Assembly: GCF_005116665.1 (NCBI RefSeq)
Contig: NZ_SWCJ01000019.1
Span: 28,049-92,048 of the forward strand
Direction: 5' to 3'
Length of the DNA: 64,000 nt
DNA from: Ferrimonas aestuarii
GTDB lineage: Bacteria; Pseudomonadota; Gammaproteobacteria; Enterobacterales; Shewanellaceae
Position numbers and translations under genes: made by a program. Below are positions 28,540 to 37,721 of this stretch, one piece after another. The notes under the pieces were generated by a model. That model saw only the letters and a program-made list of their open reading frames with translations. It did not search any database and was not told the DNA's origin. The stretch's first letter is position 1; each line of letters begins with the position of its first letter.

Positions 28540-29790
28540 TCAGTTCGTGCCCTTCACAGTGACAAACTCAGGATAGGCATCAATGCCACAATCTGCGATG
28601 TCCATGCCGCGGTACTCTTCCTCTTCGGTCACGCGGATGCCCATGGTGACCTTAAGGATGAACCAAACCGCGAGGCTGGTTGTGAATACCCAACCGAAGA
28701 TGATGGCCGCGCCCAGCGCCTGAGTACCAAAGCTCGCATCGCCGTTCGACAGCGGCACCGCCATCAAACCAAACAGCCCACATACACCATGTACGGAGAT
28801 GGCACCCACTGGATCATCCAACTTCACTTTGTCCATGGCAACGATGGAGAACACCACCAAACCACCACTCACTAGGCCAATCACGCCAGCTAACATCAGC
28901 GACGGTGACAGAGGATCCGCAGTGATCGCCACCAAACCAGCCAAGGCGCCGTTTAGAATCATGGTTAGGTCGGCCTTGCCCCACATCAACTTACACACAA
29001 TCAGCGCGGCAATGGCACCAAAGGCAGCGGCGGAGTTGGTATTCACAAAGATCTTAGCCACCGCAGAGGCATTTTCTGCATCGGAAACCAGAAGCTGCGA
29101 GCCACCGTTAAAGCCGAACCAGCCCAGCCACAGGATAAAGGTACCCAAGGTCGCCATCGGCATGTTGGAGCCTGGGATAGGATTGACGCTGCCATCGGCA
29201 CCGTATTTGCCCTTACGGGCACCAAGGAGGAGCACTCCGGCGATTGCTGCAGCCGCACCGGCCATGTGAACGATGCCAGAACCAGCAAAGTCAACAAAAC
29301 CCAATTCAGAAACAAAGCCACCCCCCCAGGTCCAATATCCCTCAACTGGATAGATAAAGCCGGTAAGGACAACAGCAAACGCCAAGAACGCCCATAACTT
29401 CATACGCTCAGCCACAGCACCGGAGACGATGGACATCGCCGTTGCCACAAACACCACCTGGAAGAAGAAATCCGATTCCAAGGCATGGTCTGCATCCGCA
29501 GCTTGAGTGCCAATAAGACTGCCAAAGCTTGGCAAAAAGCCCGCTTCCGCGTTGTCTACGTACATGATGTTGTATCCCACCAGTAGGTACATCACACAGG
29601 CGATGGCATACAAACAGATGTTTTTAGTCAGAATTTCAGTGGTGTTTTTGGAGCGGACGAGGCCAGCTTCCAGCATGGCGAACCCCGCCGCCATCCACAT
29701 CACCAAAGCACCGGACATCAAGAAATAGAAGGTATCCAGAGCGAAACGTAACTCGGTTACCGTGGTACCTAATTTTGCTAACTCTTCCAT
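28540..29790 (-). CDS. amtB: Ammonium channel AmtB
   Basis: Trimeric inner-membrane ammonium transporter, 416 residues with about eleven membrane helices. The twin pore histidines are in GIVHMAGAAAA and ISVHGVCGLFG. The ATG at 29790 has GGAG at 6 nt; longer in-frame starts run into glnK and are rejected. Unlike E. coli AmtB there is no obvious cleaved signal peptide. It begins 10 bp after glnK, whose PII product blocks the channel when nitrogen is plentiful. Confidence 0.95.
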   Translation of the reverse strand: MEELAKLGTTVTELRFALDTFYFLMSGALVMWMAAGFAMLEAGLVRSKNTTEILTKNICLYAIACVMYLLVGYNIMYVDNAEAGFLPSFGSLIGTQAADADHALESDFFFQVVFVATAMSIVSGAVAERMKLWAFLAFAVVLTGFIYPVEGYWTWGGGFVSELGFVDFAGSGIVHMAGAAAAIAGVLLLGARKGKYGADGSVNPIPGSNMPMATLGTFILWLGWFGFNGGSQLLVSDAENASAVAKIFVNTNSAAAFGAIAALIVCKLMWGKADLTMILNGALAGLVAITADPLSPSLMLAGVIGLVSGGLVVFSIVAMDKVKLDDPVGAISVHGVCGLFGLMAVPLSNGDASFGTQALGAAIIFGWVFTTSLAVWFILKVTMGIRVTEEEEYRGMDIADCGIDAYPEFVTVKGTN

Positions 29791-29800
29791 GGTTGGCTCC

Positions 29801-30139
29801 TTAAATCGCTTCTGAATCCATCTCGCCGGTACGGATACGCACCGCCCGCTCGAGGTCATATACAAAGATCTTGCCGTCACCGATCTTGCCGGTGTGAGCC
29901 GCCTGCGAAATCACCTCAATCAGATGTTCAACCTTGTCGGCCGCGGTGGCGATCTCCAGTTTTACCTTGGGCAGAAAATCCACCTGATACTCGGCGCCGC
30001 GATACAGTTCCGTATGCCCTTTCTGACGACCGAAGCCTTTGACTTCGGTAACGGTTAATCCCTCAACTCCAATGCCGGCGATCGCTTCTCGCACATCGTC
30101 CAGCTTGAACGGCTTAATAATGACGCTGATCAGTTTCAT
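29801..30139 (-). CDS. glnK: Nitrogen regulatory PII protein GlnK
   Basis: 112-residue PII signal protein that binds ATP/ADP and 2-oxoglutarate. The T-loop uridylylation site is Tyr51 (ELYRGAEY). The C-terminal ATP-contact region AYDLERAVRIRTGE-like segment and TGKIGDGKIF are intact. The start with GGGAG upstream gives the standard MKLISVIIKPFK. First gene of glnK-amtB, behind a sigma-54-like promoter. Confidence 0.96.
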   Translation of the reverse strand: MKLISVIIKPFKLDDVREAIAGIGVEGLTVTEVKGFGRQKGHTELYRGAEYQVDFLPKVKLEIATAADKVEHLIEVISQAAHTGKIGDGKIFVYDLERAVRIRTGEMDSEAI

Positions 30140-30176
30140 TCTGCTCTCCCTCAATTCATCGGCTTGCTCTATACCA

Positions 30177-30192
30177 ATCAAGGGCTGTGCCA
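30177..30192 (-). promoter_or_regulatory. Sigma-54 (-24/-12) promoter of glnK-amtB
   Basis: On the minus strand TGGCAC-AGCCC-TTGAT, against the consensus TGGCAC-N5-TTGCA. The -24 half is perfect and spacing is exact; the -12 half has GA where GC is usual. The predicted transcript would start about 25 nt before glnK. glnK-amtB is an NtrC/sigma-54 operon in E. coli, so the context agrees. Confidence 0.65.
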
Positions 30193-30283
30193 AAAAAATA
30201 AAACCATTAAATTCATTAAGTTATGTAAGAAAGCAGAAATGAGTGACTAGAAATGCACAAAAATAGAACAAAAATTCAACTGC

Positions 30284-30304
30284 TGCGCACCATGTTGGTG
30301 CGCA
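30284..30304. promoter_or_regulatory. Inverted repeat between glnK and narQ
   Basis: TGCGCACC-ATGTT-GGTGCGCA, a perfect 8-bp stem in the divergent intergenic region. No T-run follows on the plus strand and no gene ends here, so an operator or a leader structure is more likely than a terminator. Confidence 0.35.
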
Positions 30305-30315
30305 CCCTAAAACCA

Positions 30316-30331
30316 TACCTCTTAAGATATA
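30316..30331. promoter_or_regulatory. Candidate NarL/NarP 7-2-7 site upstream of narQ
   Basis: TACCTCT-TA-AGATATA. The left heptamer fits TACYYMT exactly and the right one fits 5 of 7 positions of the inverted heptamer. It lies about 97 bp before the kinase start, compatible with autoregulation by the NarP-like regulator encoded next door. Confidence 0.35.
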
Positions 30332-30427
30332 ACCGCCTCACAAGGCTCCCACTCTCGCTCAATAACACTTGAACCTTGAAGCGCTCTACCGCTAGGCTGA
30401 TTCCATAACTTTTTGATTAACGTCGCT

Positions 30428-32113
30428 ATGCCTAAGAAAAGCCTCACCACAACTCTGCTGTCACTCATCCTGTCTGTGGTTACTCTGGTCAGTGGCCTTG
30501 CGGCGCTGTCTTTGGTCACCCTGAACTACAGCGTGGATGACGCCAAAGCGATCAACGCCTCGGGCTCGCTGCGCATGCGCTCCTATCAACTGGTGTTCTA
30601 CACCAACTCAGAGAGTGAGCTGCTACGTGAAAAAGTGACGGAATTTGAGGAAATTCTGGCCTCTAAAGAGCTAATGAAAGCCAAGGCGTGGTACAACCCC
30701 AAGCGCACCCACGATCAGTACGACACCGTGGTCGCTCGCTGGAAAGAGATGCAGAATTTCGCCCTCAATGGCAACAGCCGCAAGTACGTCAACAACGTCA
30801 AACCCTTCGTTGCCGAGATCGATCAGTTGGTTGACCAACTGGAAAGTCAGGCTGAAAATAAGATTTTGCTGCTGCTGGCCATGCAGATTATCGGCGTTAT
30901 CGCCATTCTCGGAGTCGGCGCAACCATGCTACGAATGGTTCGCCGCCGTGTTCTTGAGCCTCTGCACAAATTGGAGGTGGCGGCGACCTCCATCTCGCAC
31001 CGAGATTTTCAGGTGGATCTGCCCCGCAGTGATTTCCATGAACTGCAAACCCTAAGCGACACCTTTAAACAGACCGCCAGCGAACTGGAAGGGCTATACC
31101 ACAACCTAGAGCAACAGGTGGCCGAAAAAACTCAGGCGCTAGCACAAGCTAACTCCGGTCTGACCTTCCTGTATCAAAGCTCACTGTGGTTCCACCGAGA
31201 TCGGTTGAGCGTTGAAAACCTCACCAAGTCCCTTGCCGACCTGCAATCTCACACCCTAGCCAACGGCGTCAGGCTAGAGTGCGAAGAGCGACCAGATCTG
31301 GACGTCGCCTTGGGCGATCTCGACGGTCAGTGCACCACTGAGAGGCTGGTATTTGAAAACCAAGAACTGGGAACCCTGGAGGTATACGGCCACAAGCCTC
31401 TGCCAGGCAACATGCTCCACAACTACGCCATCATCGTTGCCCGGGGCATTTTGCTGGATCGCGCCAGCAGCCAGCGGGAGCTACTGTCACTGATGGAGGA
31501 GCGGGGCATCATCGCCCGAGAACTCCACGACTCCATGGGACAGGTGCTGGCCTACATGAAGATTCAAACCTCTCTGCTCAAGCGAGCCATCGACGCCGAC
31601 AACATCAATCTTCGCGACCAAGCGCTCAACGAGCTGACCTCCGGCACCAACCAAGCGTACCAACAACTGCGTGAGCTACTGGGCACCTTCCGCCTCACCA
31701 TCGCCGAAAAAGATCTGGAACTCAGCCTTGAGCAGATGCTAGAGCAACTTCAAGGCCGCACTCAGGCTAAGCTGAAACTGCAATACGACATGCTGCCACC
31801 GCCGCTTACCGGCCAGCAGCACGTGCACCTGCTGCAGCTCTGCCGAGAAGCGGTCATCAATGCCATTAAACACTCCCAGGCTGACGCCATCACGCTCAAG
31901 GCAGAGAACCTCAATGAAGAACTGCAGTTCTCCATTAGCGATACAGGCGTCGGCATTGCCAACCTCAAAGACCGAGACAATCATTACGGAATTGGTATCA
32001 TGCATGAGCGAGCTCACAAATTGGGGGGACGCTTGGACTTCTGCGACAACCCCGACGGTGGCCTGTGCGTGAAACTGACCTTTAATCCAACCGAGGAATC
32101 CTTGCATGAATGA
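30428..32113 (+). CDS. narQ: Nitrate/nitrite sensor histidine kinase, NarQ/NarX type
   Basis: Membrane sensor kinase of 561 residues from the chosen ATG (a TTG 15 bp upstream is possible). First membrane helix, then a periplasmic four-helix sensor with the P-box (INASGSLRMRSYQL) that binds nitrate or nitrite. A second helix (LLLAMQIIGVIAILGVGA), a HAMP segment, a GAF-like central module and an H-box of the HisKA_3 type (ARELHDSMGQ) follow, with ATPase motifs DTGVGI and YGIGIMHERA. It overlaps the response regulator by 8 bp, making a NarQ-NarP pair. Confidence 0.92.
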   Translation: MPKKSLTTTLLSLILSVVTLVSGLAALSLVTLNYSVDDAKAINASGSLRMRSYQLVFYTNSESELLREKVTEFEEILASKELMKAKAWYNPKRTHDQYDTVVARWKEMQNFALNGNSRKYVNNVKPFVAEIDQLVDQLESQAENKILLLLAMQIIGVIAILGVGATMLRMVRRRVLEPLHKLEVAATSISHRDFQVDLPRSDFHELQTLSDTFKQTASELEGLYHNLEQQVAEKTQALAQANSGLTFLYQSSLWFHRDRLSVENLTKSLADLQSHTLANGVRLECEERPDLDVALGDLDGQCTTERLVFENQELGTLEVYGHKPLPGNMLHNYAIIVARGILLDRASSQRELLSLMEERGIIARELHDSMGQVLAYMKIQTSLLKRAIDADNINLRDQALNELTSGTNQAYQQLRELLGTFRLTIAEKDLELSLEQMLEQLQGRTQAKLKLQYDMLPPPLTGQQHVHLLQLCREAVINAIKHSQADAITLKAENLNEELQFSISDTGVGIANLKDRDNHYGIGIMHERAHKLGGRLDFCDNPDGGLCVKLTFNPTEESLHE

Positions 32114-32729
32114 CATCTGGAGCGTGATGGTCGTCGATGACCACCCACTGCTGCGACGCGGTATCTGCCAACTGTTGGAACTGGACCCCCGCTACGAACT
32201 GTTTGCGGAAGTGGGCTCAGGCGTCGACGCACTGGACGCCACCGCCAAAGAGGAACCGGACCTCATTCTGCTGGATCTGAATATGAAGGGGATGTCCGGC
32301 CTAGACACCCTCAAAGCCCTGCGTCAGGAGAAGGTTACTAGCCACGTGGTGATCCTGACGGTTTCTGATGCCGCCGACGACGTTCGCGCACTGATTCAAG
32401 CCGGAGCCGACGGTTACCTCCTGAAAGATTCCGAGCCGGATCTGCTGCTGGATCAGGTTGAGCAGGTCATTCGTGGCCAACAGGTGATCACCGAACGCTT
32501 ACAAGAATACCTGCTGGAGCGCGGCGCACCGCAAGTCGATTGGCTGGATGAACTGACGCCCAGAGAGCAAGAGATCGCCAAATTAATCTCCCAAGGAATG
32601 AGCAATCGTCTGCTGGCCGAGAAACTGTTTATCAGTGAAGGGACGGTCAAGGTGCATGTGAAAAATCTGCTGCGCAAAACCGATTGCCGCTCTCGCGTAG
32701 AACTGGCAGTGAAAGTTCTGCAGAGCTGA
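32106..32729 (+). CDS. narP: Response regulator of the NarL/NarP type
   Basis: 207 residues: a receiver with Asp57 (LILLDLNMKGMSGLDTL, matching NarP more than NarL) and a C-terminal LuxR-type helix-turn-helix (TPREQEIAKLISQGMSN... SEGTVKVHVKNLLRK). It is translationally coupled to the kinase gene. Expected to control nitrate and nitrite respiration genes. Confidence 0.93.
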   Translation: MNDIWSVMVVDDHPLLRRGICQLLELDPRYELFAEVGSGVDALDATAKEEPDLILLDLNMKGMSGLDTLKALRQEKVTSHVVILTVSDAADDVRALIQAGADGYLLKDSEPDLLLDQVEQVIRGQQVITERLQEYLLERGAPQVDWLDELTPREQEIAKLISQGMSNRLLAEKLFISEGTVKVHVKNLLRKTDCRSRVELAVKVLQS

Positions 32730-32780
32730 TACACCTGTCTGGATTGGACTCTGCGGTAACTGCAGAGTCCCCCAACGCCA

Positions 32781-33158
32781 TTAAAAAGTGCGGCGACGGC
32801 CGGTGCCGATGAAACGCTGCCAGCTTTCCAGCAACTGGATCAAGTCTTCCAAGCCGCAACTGGACAGGCTCTCTTCATCATAGAGCTCCACGTCAGGATC
32901 CAGCTCGTACTCCTGCTCGCTAGCAAGAGCATTGGCTTGCAGCTCAACCTCCCCTTTTTCCACCGTCAACACCCACTCGCCCAGCTGCCACTGCCGAGTC
33001 TCAATGCTGGTTTGCAGCGCTTGAACCTGCACCAATAGCTCAGAAACAGCCTGAGCTTCAGCCAGCTCTTCGGTGAGCAACCGACCAAAGGCTTCATGGC
33101 CCATCGACAGCTGCGCAAGGCGACCACCGGTTAGATCGGATTTGAACTCATATTCCAT
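32781..33158 (-). CDS. yacL: YacL family protein (UPF0231)
   Basis: 125 residues resembling E. coli YacL (MDYEFLRDITG-type N-terminus, here MEYEFKSDLTGG; SMGHEAFG; and YDEESLSSCGLEDLIQLL near the end). Acidic, soluble, function unknown. Convergent with narP and divergent from slyX. Confidence 0.85.
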   Translation of the reverse strand: MEYEFKSDLTGGRLAQLSMGHEAFGRLLTEELAEAQAVSELLVQVQALQTSIETRQWQLGEWVLTVEKGEVELQANALASEQEYELDPDVELYDEESLSSCGLEDLIQLLESWQRFIGTGRRRTF

Positions 33159-33285
33159 ATCAGGGTCTTAGTTAAAATAGAAAGCGCGACATTGTACTTG
33201 AATCTTCGCCGATATCACTCAAGGGAATGCAACTAAAAACGCATTCCACTATCATAGACAGCTTATCGCTTAAGAGTAATGATTC

Positions 33286-33498
33286 ATGCAAGATTTAGAA
33301 CAACGGGTGAGTGAGCTGGAAGCCAAACTGGCCTTTCAGGATGAGGCGGTTGAAAGCCTAAACGACACCATCGTCGAGCTCAACGAGCGCATTTTAATGC
33401 AGCAACGCCAGATCAAGCAGCTGGCTGACAAACTGCTGACCCTGCCGAGCAGTCAGATTGCAACGCAGGCCGAAGAAACACCGCCACCTCACTACTAA
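33286..33498 (+). CDS. slyX: SlyX family coiled-coil protein
   Basis: 70 residues, almost wholly a heptad-patterned coiled coil (LEQRVSELEAKLAFQDEAVE...) with a Pro/His-rich tail (ETPPPHY), as in SlyX. The family's function is unknown. It is 12 bp from the next lipoprotein gene and may be co-transcribed with it. Confidence 0.9.
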   Translation: MQDLEQRVSELEAKLAFQDEAVESLNDTIVELNERILMQQRQIKQLADKLLTLPSSQIATQAEETPPPHY

Positions 33499-33510
33499 GA
33501 AGGGCTCTCA

Positions 33511-34854
33511 ATGCGACTGGGTTGGATACTGTTTGCTGTTTTTTGGCTAAGTGGGTGTGCCGCAGGTAATCTGTTTCAGCCCTACCCGGTCAAGCTAAAC
33601 GAAGTAAAAACTCAATTAAACCAAGGTTCGGCTCAAGCCATGGTACCGCTGGAATCCGGCTTAAGCGGCGCGGATTCTCTGTTGTATGCGCAAGAAGCGG
33701 GTCGAGTGGCCCTACTCGACGGCCAGTTTGATAATAGCCAAAACCTGTTTGATCAAGCCATTACCGAATACCAGCGTCGTGACTGGACCGCCATCATTAG
33801 CGCCAGCGAGCTCGGCTCCCAAGCGGCCGCCAGTACGGTGTCTGAGTTATTGGTTCCTTACCACGGCCAAGCCTACGAGCGCATCTTGGTGCACCAGTAC
33901 CAAAGCCTCAATTACCTGTTTCAAGGTGACATCACCGGGGCCAACGTTGAGGCTCGCCGAGCCGAAGAGGCGCAAAAACTGGCTCTGCAGGCCTACCAAG
34001 ATCAGCCCAGCGTACGCCAGATGAACAACGCCAATGTCGACTCTGAACTGGCGCGCATGTCATCCCAAACGCCCAATGCCCTAAACTCTTTTCTCAACAG
34101 CTATACCCTAGTTCAAAACGCGGTGCTGTTTGAAGCTCAAGGAGAGGACAACGACGCGCTGATCGACATCCGTAAAGCGCTGCAAGCCTACCCGAAGAAT
34201 ATCTATCTGCAGCAGGCGTTTGTTCGTTTGAGCTGTGAACTCAGCATTGACTGCGACAAAGCCACTCAGCGCTATGGTAAACCTAAACCCTTACCGAAAG
34301 GTCAAGGCCGAGTGGTGGCTCTAGTGGAAACCGGTTATGTGCCTGCTAAGCAAGCCTTTACCTTGCCACTGGTGATCGACGGTTACTACCAGCAACTGTC
34401 GATGCCCACCTATCGCAATCTGGGGCCAAATCGGAGCAACGTCAGCCTATCCCTAATGGGCAGCCACAATTACCATGGTGAAGCGGGTCTGATTGGCGAC
34501 ATCGACCAACTGGCCAGCCGCTCGCTGCAGGAGCAATATCCAGGCATATTACTTCGCCAAGGACTGCGCATCGCCGCCAAGGCGGGCACCAACCAGTGGG
34601 CCGACAAAAAGGGTGGCGAGCTAGGTAGCGTGGCGATGCAACTGTTTAATGCCGTCACCGAGCAGGCGGATCGTCGCAGCTGGCTGACGCTGCCAAAGCA
34701 AGCTTGGTGGTGGCCACAATCCGCAGAGCCGGGCACATACCAATTCCGAGTTGAGGGCAGCACCGCTAAGGTGCAAGTTCTCGAAGGCAAAACCACCTTA
34801 GTGTGGGCCGCCCAAACGGGCAATCAATACCGAATCCATTCCGTCATTTTGTAA
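33511..34854 (+). CDS. COG3014-type lipoprotein with TPR-like helices
   Basis: 447 residues with a lipoprotein signal (WLSGCAAG, lipid-modified Cys at about 16). The middle part is a helical repeat region with TPR-like spacing, and the C-terminal part looks beta-rich. I recall COG3014 proteins sitting next to lpoB in Shewanella and relatives, as here (15 bp to lpoB), which suggests an envelope role with penicillin-binding protein activation. No activity is proven. Confidence 0.8.
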   Translation: MRLGWILFAVFWLSGCAAGNLFQPYPVKLNEVKTQLNQGSAQAMVPLESGLSGADSLLYAQEAGRVALLDGQFDNSQNLFDQAITEYQRRDWTAIISASELGSQAAASTVSELLVPYHGQAYERILVHQYQSLNYLFQGDITGANVEARRAEEAQKLALQAYQDQPSVRQMNNANVDSELARMSSQTPNALNSFLNSYTLVQNAVLFEAQGEDNDALIDIRKALQAYPKNIYLQQAFVRLSCELSIDCDKATQRYGKPKPLPKGQGRVVALVETGYVPAKQAFTLPLVIDGYYQQLSMPTYRNLGPNRSNVSLSLMGSHNYHGEAGLIGDIDQLASRSLQEQYPGILLRQGLRIAAKAGTNQWADKKGGELGSVAMQLFNAVTEQADRRSWLTLPKQAWWWPQSAEPGTYQFRVEGSTAKVQVLEGKTTLVWAAQTGNQYRIHSVIL

Positions 34855-34869
34855 CAAGAGGAAACCTAT

Positions 34870-35466
34870 ATGAAATCGATCTCCATGGTGGCGGCAGTGG
34901 CCGCAGTAGCCTTACTTGCAGGCTGCCAATCCAAGGTAGAATACCAGGATCCAGGTGAAGTGGAAACCGTTACCGTTGAGTTTGGTTCCTCGGATCTGCA
35001 AGCCGTCGCCGAAAAGATGGTGGACTCCATGCTGACCACCCCATCGGTAATGATGCTGACCGCCAACAACAGCCGCCCTGTGGTATTTGTTGACCGCATC
35101 AAAAACAAAACCTCTGAGCACATCGATACCGAATCGATCACCGACAGCATCAGCACCAAGCTGCTGCGCAGCGGCCAGTTCCGCTTCGTTGATATGACCA
35201 AGGTTGATAGCGTGCGTAAGCAGTTGGACTTCCAAAACTCTGGCGGTCTGGTGAACCCAGCCACCGCGATCCAGTTTGGCCGTCAAATTGGTGCTCAGTA
35301 CATGTTGTACGGCAACCTATCTAGCATCGTTAAGCAAGATGGCAGCACCAAAGACGTTTACTACAAGATGACCATGCGTTTGATGGATCTGGAATCTGGC
35401 CTGATTGAATGGGCGGATGAGAAAGAGATTCGCAAGCAGAAGTCTAAGTCGTTCTTAGGCCTATAA
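34870..35466 (+). CDS. lpoB: Penicillin-binding protein activator LpoB
   Basis: Outer-membrane lipoprotein that reaches through the periplasm to stimulate PBP1b. 198 residues with lipobox LLAGC (Cys19), a short linker and a globular C-terminal domain (RPVVFVDRIKNKTSEHIDTE, FGRQIGAQYMLYGNLSSI). The disordered linker is much shorter than in E. coli. The LpoA gene for the PBP1a activator is also in this window (60314). Confidence 0.92.
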   Translation: MKSISMVAAVAAVALLAGCQSKVEYQDPGEVETVTVEFGSSDLQAVAEKMVDSMLTTPSVMMLTANNSRPVVFVDRIKNKTSEHIDTESITDSISTKLLRSGQFRFVDMTKVDSVRKQLDFQNSGGLVNPATAIQFGRQIGAQYMLYGNLSSIVKQDGSTKDVYYKMTMRLMDLESGLIEWADEKEIRKQKSKSFLGL

Positions 35467-35487
35467 GCCTAAAGTCGACGCCAGCTG

Positions 35488-35520
35488 AAAACACGCCGCA
35501 ATTGCGGCGTGTTTCGTTTT
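35488..35520 (+). terminator. Intrinsic terminator of lpoB
   Basis: AAACACGCCGCAA / TTGCGGCGTGTTT, a nearly loopless palindrome that would fold with a four-base loop, then CGTTTTAG. It lies 22 bp after the lpoB stop and may also serve convergent yheV. Confidence 0.8.
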
Positions 35521-35550
35521 AGGGGCTTTGTTTACGGGCTGAGGCAATGC

Positions 35551-35748
35551 TCAGTCAGGATTGAATACCCCGATCACCTCGCCGCCGCCAGCCTGTTTCT
35601 CAGCAGGTGCCTCGGCTTGACGCTGCTGATGGCCGCAATCAACGCACTCCATCACCTCAACGCCATTTTCCATAAACAGCATGATGCTGTCTTCCACCTG
35701 ACATTTTGGGCAGCGGGCACCGGCAATAAAACGCTTTTTGGTCTCCAT
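35551..35748 (-). CDS. yheV: YheV family zinc-ribbon protein (DUF2387)
   Basis: 65 residues with two CxxC knuckles (ARCPKCQ and MECVDCGH) fit to bind one zinc, and the family N-terminus METKKRFIAGA. The ATG at 35748 matches E. coli length; longer in-frame starts run into the divergent yheS and are rejected. Function unknown; the adjacent yheS and yheT genes keep the same company as in E. coli. Confidence 0.88.
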   Translation of the reverse strand: METKKRFIAGARCPKCQVEDSIMLFMENGVEVMECVDCGHQQRQAEAPAEKQAGGGEVIGVFNPD

Positions 35749-35815
35749 CTCTGGACTCTCCTGACCGCCAGCGGTGTGGTACACTGCCGGCACTGTAATT
35801 CCAATCTTATCGGTC

Positions 35816-37717
35816 ATGATAACCCTAAATCAGGTACAACTCATCCGTGGCAGCAAACGCCTGCTGGATAACGCCTCCCTAACCATCTACCCTGGCCACA
35901 AAGTGGCGCTCGTGGGTGCCAACGGCTGCGGTAAATCCAGCCTGCTGTCTCTGCTTCTGGAACAGGTCACGCCAGACGCCGGTGACATGAATCTCCCCAA
36001 AGGTTGGCGCATCGCCACCGTGGATCAGGAAACTCCGGCCTTGTCGGTCAGCGCTCTGGACTACGTACTCGATGGCGACCGCCACTATCGCGCATTAGAA
36101 ACCGCCTTAGTCGAAGCCCAAACCTCTGGGGAAGGCAAGGCCATTGCCGCTAGCCACGATGCCTTTGAGGCCTACCACGGCTATCAGATTCCCGCTCGCG
36201 CCGCCGAGCTGCTGAACGGATTGGGCTTTGATCAGCAAGCTCAGGGCAAAGCGGTTAAGGCCTTCTCTGGTGGCTGGCGCATGCGTCTCAACTTGGCTCG
36301 TGCGCTATTGGTGCCATCTGACTTGTTGCTGTTGGATGAGCCCACCAACCACTTGGATCTGGACACCCTGATCTGGCTGGAGACTTGGCTAAAGCGCTAT
36401 CAAGGTACCTTGGTGCTGATCAGTCACGACCGGGACTTTCTGGATCAAGTGGCCGAAGAGGTGGTGCACATTGAACACCAGCGCCTCAACCACTACAAAG
36501 GCAACTACAGCCAGTTCGAGCGCCAACGAGCCGAACACTTGGCACAGCAGCAGGCTCAGTTTGAGAAGCAGCAGCGCCAAAAGGCACACATGCAAGCCTT
36601 CGTGGATCGCTTCCGCTACAAGGCCAGCAAAGCCAAGCAGGCCCAAAGCCGATTAAAGGCGCTCGAGAAGATGCAAGAGCTGGCGCCACTGATGGCACAG
36701 AACCAGTTCAAAATTGAGTTCCGTGAACCTGACGCCCTCCCCAACCCGTTGGTGCAGATGGATCAGGTACAAGGTGGCTATGGCGACGTAACGGTTCTGG
36801 AACAGATCAAGCTGAATCTGGTGCCCGGAAGCCGCATCGGATTGCTGGGGCGCAACGGCGCCGGTAAGTCCACACTGATCAAGATGCTCGCTGGCGAACT
36901 GACTCCCATGGGTGGCGAACTGTTTACCAACCCAGCACTGAAGATCGGCTACTTTGCTCAGCATCAACTGGAAACTCTGCACCCAGAGCAGACACCGCTT
37001 CAACACCTGACTTTGCTGGCAAAAGAGGCCACCGAACAGCAACTGCGTGATTATCTGGGCGGCTTTGGTTTCAGTGGCGATAAAGCCCTAGAGAAAGTTG
37101 CCCCGTTCTCCGGCGGCGAAAAGGCGCGCTTGGTGTTGGCGCTGCTGATCTGGCAACGTCCTAACCTACTACTGCTCGATGAACCAACCAACCACCTCGA
37201 TCTGGAGCTGCGTGAAGCACTGACATTGGCACTGCAGCAGTTTGAAGGCGCCATGGTGGTGGTATCTCACGATCGCCACCTGCTTCGTGCGACCTGCAGT
37301 GAATTTTATCTGGTTGATCAGGGACGCGTTGGCAACTTCGAGGGCGATCTAGAAGACTACTACCGTTGGTTAATGCAGCAAAATCGCAGCATAGAGGAAA
37401 CCAACGACGCCCCCAGCCAATCTGAACAGAAAAAAAATCGCAAGCGACAAGAGGCAGAACTTCGTCAAAAGCTGTCCCCTCTCAGAAAAAAGGAAACTGC
37501 GCTCGATAAACAGATGGCAAAGTTGCAAACTAGGTTAGCGGTCATTGAAGAGACCCTAGCGGAGAGTCGCCTTTATACTGACGAGAATAAATCCGAACTG
37601 ACACAACTACTGCAAGAACGAGGCGATATTCAATCCAGCTTAGAAGAGCTGGAGATGGATTGGCTGGAGATCCAAGAACAGATCGAAACCATCCGAAGCG
37701 CCGCCGAGGAGCAATAA
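35816..37717 (+). CDS. yheS: ABC-F ATPase YheS
   Basis: Soluble ribosome-associated ABC-F protein of 633 residues (E. coli 637). Two ATPase domains: Walker A GANGCGKSS and GRNGAGKST, signatures FSGGWRMRL and FSGGEKARL, and Walker B LLLLDEPTNHLDL twice. A charged linker lies between them and a coiled-coil C-terminal domain ends the protein. ABC-F proteins relieve stalled translation, and YheS is implicated at particular arrest peptides. Start chosen at MITLNQVQLIRG. Confidence 0.94.
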   Translation: MITLNQVQLIRGSKRLLDNASLTIYPGHKVALVGANGCGKSSLLSLLLEQVTPDAGDMNLPKGWRIATVDQETPALSVSALDYVLDGDRHYRALETALVEAQTSGEGKAIAASHDAFEAYHGYQIPARAAELLNGLGFDQQAQGKAVKAFSGGWRMRLNLARALLVPSDLLLLDEPTNHLDLDTLIWLETWLKRYQGTLVLISHDRDFLDQVAEEVVHIEHQRLNHYKGNYSQFERQRAEHLAQQQAQFEKQQRQKAHMQAFVDRFRYKASKAKQAQSRLKALEKMQELAPLMAQNQFKIEFREPDALPNPLVQMDQVQGGYGDVTVLEQIKLNLVPGSRIGLLGRNGAGKSTLIKMLAGELTPMGGELFTNPALKIGYFAQHQLETLHPEQTPLQHLTLLAKEATEQQLRDYLGGFGFSGDKALEKVAPFSGGEKARLVLALLIWQRPNLLLLDEPTNHLDLELREALTLALQQFEGAMVVVSHDRHLLRATCSEFYLVDQGRVGNFEGDLEDYYRWLMQQNRSIEETNDAPSQSEQKKNRKRQEAELRQKLSPLRKKETALDKQMAKLQTRLAVIEETLAESRLYTDENKSELTQLLQERGDIQSSLEELEMDWLEIQEQIETIRSAAEEQ

Positions 37718-37721
37718 TACG

